From: CAKZNE01 sp964485405
GTDB lineage: Bacteria > Bacteroidota > Bacteroidia > Flavobacteriales > Schleiferiaceae
Assembly (NCBI GenBank): GCA_964485405.1
Contig: CAZAJG010000075.1
Location: 1-11,260, forward strand
Length of the DNA stretch: 11,260 nucleotides
Direction of reading: 5' to 3'
The first letter of the stretch is position 1; every line of letters begins with the position of its first letter. Below, piece after piece: positions 7,073 to 11,260 of the stretch. Below the pieces are notes generated by a model, which was given only the letters and a program-made list of their open reading frames with translations, did not search any database and was not told the DNA's origin. Both the position numbers and the translations under genes were made by a program.

Positions 7073-10000
7073 ATGAAAAACTTAATCCAAAATATAGCCG
7101 TCACCCAGAGCATACGGAAAGCGATAGCAAACAATAGAACTGTAGAACCGCAGAACCGCAGAATATCGAATGATGAAAGAGTGATCACAGAAACCAAAAA
7201 CTTCGACATTCAAAATTCATCTGTTCGATATTCGATATTCAATCGTGGGAACAATGGAACCGCAGAACAGCAGAACAGTAGAACACCGAATGATGAAGGA
7301 ATAATTCCAAGAAACAAAAAACTTCAACATTCAAAATTCAACATTCGATATTCAATATTCAATCGCGGGAACAATGGAACCGCAGAACAGAAGAACCGCA
7401 GAACACCGAATGACGAAGGGCTAATCACTGAAAACCAAAATCTCCAAAACTCATCTTTTGCAATCCGGCCTACAGAAAAAACAACTTTCTCACAAAGAGA
7501 AAGCTTAGAAAGACCGAGAAGCTCTGAGGGAAGCCGAAGAGATCACTCGGCCGAACTTAGCTTTTTCAAAGAGAGATTGGCGTTTTTAATGTCAGCCTTG
7601 AGCTTTTTGGTTTCGTTTTTGGGTCAAGCCAAAAAGGAAAAGAGAAAAACTGCAGAACAGCAGAACCACACAATTTCGAATAACGAAGGTATAATTCCAA
7701 AAAACAAAAAACTTCAACATTCAAAATTCGACATTCAATATTCAACATTCTCTTCACTTCATCTAAAAGCAGCATTATTCACGGTAATTCAAATCCTATT
7801 CATCACCCATATATCTGCTCAAAACCAACCGTTAAGCAATCACAAATGCACTACGACAACAGACGATGACAAAAACTGGAGCATGACCCGTTCTTACGAC
7901 CTAAATGGAAATGTAATTGGAGCAGGCATTCAGTACAGCGACTACCGTGGGCGATTGCTACAAACCCAAAGCTGGGACCCTATCAGCAACGAAGTGTTCG
8001 CTTCACAACCTGTATACGATGAATACGGCCGGCCGGTAATCCAAACCATGACAGCGCCTGTAAATAGCAGCACTTTATGTTATAAAGACGGTTTTATGAC
8101 CAACGGAGGAAGCAACTACAACACCGCGAACTTTGAAGGTACAAAGCTCAATAATCCAGATGCAGTGGATAATACCACGCAAGGAACGCTAGGCTGGTGG
8201 TACAGCAACAACAATACCGATGAACCTTACCAAGCCACCACTTCCTACCCCTATTACCGCACAGAATACAGCACACGAACAAACAAACCCAGACGATCCG
8301 CTGCTCCTGGAGATGAACTAAGAATGGGGCAAGGTCATGAAGGGCAAAGCTACACCATGCCCGCTGCTGGAGAATTGTATTACCTTTTTGGGTATGGCCA
8401 TGGCTGGACGCTGAATGCGGCTGGAAACAGCCTCAGCACCCCCGGTTATCAAGTTTTTAAAACCATTGGTGTAGATCCGGAAGGCAATGAAAGTGTGAGC
8501 TTTACCGACAGAGATGGAAAAGCGATAGCATCCGCTTTAAGTGGTTCTGTAAACGGAGTAAACCAACGCACCATGCAGGTTACCTCCGTAATTGGCGATC
8601 AAGGATATGTAGACATTCACCTGCCAGAAGGCTGCCAAAGTTCCCTCACGTTCTATAATCCGCACAACAACATCCGCTATCAAATTATTGACTTGAGCAA
8701 CGATGAAATTCTCATGTTTGGTGAAAACGATTACTATACCGGTACACGCCCCGATATAGATGCTGGATTTTACCGAATCAAAGAACTGCCGGTAAGCATT
8801 CCTGCCGCTTTAAGTCCATTCTTCTCGGCTTCCAGCAGTACCTTTTCGGTTAATGTGCGTTTAGAAATAAACTACGAGCTAAACTATTACGAGTTTGCCC
8901 TAAACTATTTCGATAAAGCGGGCCGCCTGATCAAAACCATACCACCATTGGGTATTGCTACTGCGTACAGCCCAAATCCTGCTACCTTAGGTGGAAACAG
9001 CGCATACAGCACTTTTTACAGCTACAACAGCGATTTAAGCTTTTCCTCCTCCGCACAAACCAACAACACCCGTTTTAACCTTACCGCTCAAGTATCTTCT
9101 AACGAGTACAAAGAAGTAAGCGTAGAATTTAGGAGTTTAACCATCCCCGACAATAAAATTTACAGCCAATCCATCCTGCTAGAAGCCGGATTAAGCGGAA
9201 CAACCAGTGAAATTACTACCGCCTCTGATGGTTTGTTTTATGCACAAGGAATGCCCGAATACCAACAGATCAACACCAACGATTTTCATGTGAGAGCGCA
9301 GTTAGGAAACGGATTCCCGTTTACTACACCCAAAGGAAAAAAATACGTAAACCGATTACCCGATCCAGCCGGATATTCCGCCTGCCAACAAATGGCTTTT
9401 GTGTATGAAATTGAATACGATGTATTCAGTTCCACCCTTTACAATAGCAATCCAAACAGCTCCCCAGATGTAGCGCGAAAACGTAGAATTTGGATTATGC
9501 AACGCTTTAATCCCGCCAACTGTTTAGAAGAAACCATAGAATTGCATGGCGACAAGTTTATGGTAAACAGCACTTTAATCAGCAATGGTGTAAGTGAATT
9601 GGAATTTGTAATCCGCCAGGTGAAAAAGGTGAAAATTAACAACCAAGGCGGAGAAAACACCGTAAACCTCACCTCTACCGATTATGGGTTTTTAGACAAT
9701 TTTAAACTCTACTTTCAAGAAAAAACCTTTGTAGATGGCGATCCTACCCACAGTATGGCCACCACCTTTACCTACAACAGCTTAGGCTGGTTGTTGGATA
9801 CAGAAAGCCCCGATGAAGGCAAAACAGAGTTTACCTACCGCAAAGATGGACAGATGCGTTTTAGCCAAAATGCCCAGCAAAAACTGGAAAACAAGTTTAG
9901 CTACATCCATTACGACCATTTAGGACGCCCTGTGGAAAGCGGTGTATACGAAACCCCGCTAAGTGGAGGAATTGCTTTTCAGAATTACAGCACAACGGCT

Positions 10001-11260
10001 ACTTCAAGCGGCAGCAACAGTTTATTGAATACCGCTTACAACAGCAGCAATACACAAGCAGATGGTTTAGATGATCAGTACTGTATAGAACAAGTTTTTA
10101 GTCTCTACGATGTGGCCGACCCAAACCTGGCAACCACCATTGGTTCAACCCTCTCTCCGCTCTACATTCAAAGCAATTTAAGAGGCGGTGTTTCTAAAGT
10201 TTGGGACGATAACAGTACCACTTGGTACAGTTATGACGAATACGGCCGCCAAACCTGGGTAATCCAAAAAGTGCAAGATTTAGATCCGTACATCACTTTA
10301 GATTACGAGTATAACGACCTTGGCGATTTGGTAACCGTTTCTTACCAAAAACAAGATGCGGATGAACGATTGGATCATCATTTTACGCACGACATTAGCG
10401 GACGGTTAACCGAAGTACACACCAGTTTAGATGGAGAGTTTAAAGTACCACAAGCCCGCTATGCGTTCACCAAAATGGGTGCTCTAAAACGAACCGAAAT
10501 AGCCGATCGTTTACAAGGAATGGACTATGTGCAAACGCTTAGCGGTGGTTTAAAAAGTATGAACCACCCCAGCCTTTCTGGAGCCTACGATCCCGGTATG
10601 GATGGCGAAAGCACAGGAGATCACACCCTCTTTCAACCCGATGTATTTGGGATGAGCCTGGATTATTATCAAAACGACTACAAAAGAGCTGGCACCCACA
10701 TCAATGCCGAAGCGGGAGGCAACAGCTCCTATTTGGGTAATATTGTAAACCAGCGTTGGAACAAAAGACAATCTACCACCCAAAACTTTACCGTACAGCA
10801 GGCTTATCAATACCAGTACGATCATCAAAGTAGGTTAACACAAGCGGTATATGGAAGTTATACCCAAGGCAATTGCATCAACCTGGGTACTTCCGAAAGC
10901 TGCAGCAATGAGGTTACCGCAAGCTTTGCAGCGGATGCCTTAAACAATTATAAAATTTGGGGCCTGAGTTACGATGCCAACAGCAATCTGTTGAGTTTAA
11001 ACAGAAACGGATACGGCAATGCTTCCCAAACCACCATGGATAACTTTACCTACCACTACCCTACTGCTTCCGGTAAACGTACCAACAACCAACTCACTTA
11101 CGTAAGCGATGCAGGCGACAATAGCGATGGCGGCCGTTACAACGACCTTACCAGCCAAAGCAACGGAAACTATGTATACAACGCCATTGGGCAAATGGTA
11201 GAAAACCTGCAAGAAAACAGCTACATCACTTACAATGAAAGAGGTTTGGTATCTGTAATT
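7073..11260 (+). CDS. RHS/YD-repeat giant protein, second half of the pair (3' end outside window; in-frame repeats in its N-terminus)
   Basis: I translated 1,396 codons from ATG 7073 to the window edge and found no stop. It begins 22 bases after the previous gene. Residues of about 21-226 are made of in-frame DNA repeats and a palindromic insert. A secretion-signal-like segment then appears at 231-249 (LKAALFTVIQILFITHISA, then QNQ). The conserved protein follows: SYDLNGNVIG (274-283), VYDEYGRPV (314-322), the SAAPG and GQGH region at about 8297-8340, YFDKAGRLIKTIPP (612-625), HYDHLGRPVE (947-956), SYDEYGRQTW (1053-1062), LSYDANSNLLSLNRNGYG (from 1298) and TYNERGLVSVI at the edge. These are YD strands of a spiral RHS shell, as in TcC. 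The RHS core and any variable C-terminal toxin would lie downstream. The start is uncertain: ATG 7073 and ATG 7589 are the plausible in-frame choices, and no start codon lies just before the signal-like segment. Confidence 0.83.
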   Translation, partial: MKNLIQNIAVTQSIRKAIANNRTVEPQNRRISNDERVITETKNFDIQNSSVRYSIFNRGNNGTAEQQNSRTPNDEGIIPRNKKLQHSKFNIRYSIFNRGNNGTAEQKNRRTPNDEGLITENQNLQNSSFAIRPTEKTTFSQRESLERPRSSEGSRRDHSAELSFFKERLAFLMSALSFLVSFLGQAKKEKRKTAEQQNHTISNNEGIIPKNKKLQHSKFDIQYSTFSSLHLKAALFTVIQILFITHISAQNQPLSNHKCTTTTDDDKNWSMTRSYDLNGNVIGAGIQYSDYRGRLLQTQSWDPISNEVFASQPVYDEYGRPVIQTMTAPVNSSTLCYKDGFMTNGGSNYNTANFEGTKLNNPDAVDNTTQGTLGWWYSNNNTDEPYQATTSYPYYRTEYSTRTNKPRRSAAPGDELRMGQGHEGQSYTMPAAGELYYLFGYGHGWTLNAAGNSLSTPGYQVFKTIGVDPEGNESVSFTDRDGKAIASALSGSVNGVNQRTMQVTSVIGDQGYVDIHLPEGCQSSLTFYNPHNNIRYQIIDLSNDEILMFGENDYYTGTRPDIDAGFYRIKELPVSIPAALSPFFSASSSTFSVNVRLEINYELNYYEFALNYFDKAGRLIKTIPPLGIATAYSPNPATLGGNSAYSTFYSYNSDLSFSSSAQTNNTRFNLTAQVSSNEYKEVSVEFRSLTIPDNKIYSQSILLEAGLSGTTSEITTASDGLFYAQGMPEYQQINTNDFHVRAQLGNGFPFTTPKGKKYVNRLPDPAGYSACQQMAFVYEIEYDVFSSTLYNSNPNSSPDVARKRRIWIMQRFNPANCLEETIELHGDKFMVNSTLISNGVSELEFVIRQVKKVKINNQGGENTVNLTSTDYGFLDNFKLYFQEKTFVDGDPTHSMATTFTYNSLGWLLDTESPDEGKTEFTYRKDGQMRFSQNAQQKLENKFSYIHYDHLGRPVESGVYETPLSGGIAFQNYSTTATSSGSNSLLNTAYNSSNTQADGLDDQYCIEQVFSLYDVADPNLATTIGSTLSPLYIQSNLRGGVSKVWDDNSTTWYSYDEYGRQTWVIQKVQDLDPYITLDYEYNDLGDLVTVSYQKQDADERLDHHFTHDISGRLTEVHTSLDGEFKVPQARYAFTKMGALKRTEIADRLQGMDYVQTLSGGLKSMNHPSLSGAYDPGMDGESTGDHTLFQPDVFGMSLDYYQNDYKRAGTHINAEAGGNSSYLGNIVNQRWNKRQSTTQNFTVQQAYQYQYDHQSRLTQAVYGSYTQGNCINLGTSESCSNEVTASFAADALNNYKIWGLSYDANSNLLSLNRNGYGNASQTTMDNFTYHYPTASGKRTNNQLTYVSDAGDNSDGGRYNDLTSQSNGNYVYNAIGQMVENLQENSYITYNERGLVSVI
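7133..7252. repeat. 120-bp compound repeat, copy 1
   Basis: Four octamers resembling NNNAGAAC (7133-7164) come first, then a middle segment containing CGAATGATGAA, then an array of about six TTCRANA heptamers (7202-7244). One of these, at 7216-7223, has an extra base. Copy 2 follows head to tail in the same reading frame. Confidence 0.85.
7253..7372. repeat. 120-bp compound repeat, copy 2
   Basis: The clearest copy. Its octamers are AATGGAAC, CGCAGAAC, AGCAGAAC and AGTAGAAC (7253-7284). The palindrome GGAATAATTCC lies at 7298-7308. Six perfect-length heptamers occupy 7323-7364 (TTCAACA, TTCAAAA, TTCAACA, TTCGATA, TTCAATA, TTCAATC). In the gene frame it reads TAEQQNSRTPNDEGIIP and onwards. 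In the other two forward frames it is closed by TAA (in GGAATAATT) or TGA (in AATGATGAA). Confidence 0.88.
7373..7455. repeat. 120-bp compound repeat, copy 3 (truncated)
   Basis: It starts with octamers AATGGAAC, CGCAGAAC, AGAAGAAC and CGCAGAAC (7373-7404) and the CGAATGACGAA segment. It diverges where the heptamer array should begin. It is cut off by the palindrome-rich insert that follows. Confidence 0.8.
7456..7642. repeat. Palindrome-rich insert between repeat copies 3 and 4
   Basis: A stretch unlike the flanking repeats, with three nested structures. CTTTCTC with GAGAAAG (7485-7491 and 7497-7503) is a perfect stem around 5 bases. 7500-7518 with 7546-7564 is an imperfect 19-bp inverted repeat (14 of 19 paired). 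CTTTTTGG with CCAAAAAG (7603-7610 and 7629-7636) is a perfect stem. In the gene frame it encodes a basic stretch and then the hydrophobic run LAFLMSALSFLVSFLG followed by KKEKRK. It could be a small non-autonomous mobile element; no transposase is present. Confidence 0.55.
7643..7750. repeat. 120-bp compound repeat, copy 4
   Basis: Octamers AGAAAAAC, TGCAGAAC and AGCAGAAC (7643-7666), the middle segment with GTATAATTCC, and five heptamers at 7713-7747 (TTCAACA, TTCAAAA, TTCGACA, TTCAATA, TTCAACA). It is offset by 390 bases from copy 2, a multiple of three, so it is in the same reading frame. It ends about 20 bases before the signal-like hydrophobic segment of the RHS protein. Confidence 0.85.

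Noticed and set aside
7133..7750. Possible CRISPR array
   Set aside because: The 120-bp units abut head to tail, are built from 7- and 8-base subrepeats, have no unique spacers and are translated in frame. No cas gene is present.
7566..7775. Minus-strand open frame of 69 codons across repeat copy 4
   Set aside because: It is the reverse reading of the heptamer and octamer repeats and the insert. Frames of this wording arise from the repeat itself, and the + strand RHS frame is continuous here.
9439..9672. Minus-strand frames inside the second RHS gene (also 10550-10828 and 10997-11212)
   Set aside because: They are antisense shadows. The hydrophobic, valine-rich wording reflects the reverse complement of Tyr/Asn/Thr-rich YD strands.

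Overview
The window looks like a draft-assembly piece from a Bacteroidota (Flavobacteriia/Cytophagia-like) chromosome. This rests on the AT-leaning composition, starts without clear Shine-Dalgarno sequences, a PorT-like outer-membrane barrel, an OmpH/Skp-like chaperone, and two giant RHS/YD-repeat proteins with the wording typical of that phylum. Every real gene is on the + strand.

Layout. (1) 1-666: the 3' part of an outer-membrane beta-barrel gene, with an in-frame TGA at 10-12. (2) 667-1163: a non-coding stretch with a REP-like hairpin (748-770), a possible Bacteroidota promoter (about 927-960) and a leader of roughly 195 nt with two hairpins. (3) 1164-2241: a membrane-anchored OmpH/Skp-like protein overlapping an unrecognised lipoprotein gene. 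(4) 2251-7050: a secreted RHS-type protein of about 1,590 residues, interrupted by two runs of N. Reading frame and family pattern suggest that the first run hides no missing bases. (5) 7073 to the window end: a second RHS/YD protein, open for 1,396 codons and continuing past the edge.

Genes (3) to (5) are packed tightly (14-nt overlap, 9-nt gap, 22-nt gap) and probably form one operon. The likely job is export and assembly of a two-part RHS shell at the cell surface. The first large protein resembles the SpvB/TcB-like half and the second the TcC-like half. The chaperone and the lipoprotein are candidate helpers. This reading is inference from gene order and family resemblance; any C-terminal toxin or effector tip would lie downstream of the window.

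The most unusual feature is at 7133-7750. Four copies of a 120-bp repeat, each built from tandem octamers (NGCAGAAC) and tandem heptamers (TTCRANA), plus a palindrome-rich insert, lie inside the 5' end of the second RHS gene. Of the three forward frames only the gene's own frame is open through the repeats. They lie upstream of an apparent secretion signal, which is left at about residues 231-249 instead of at the N-terminus.
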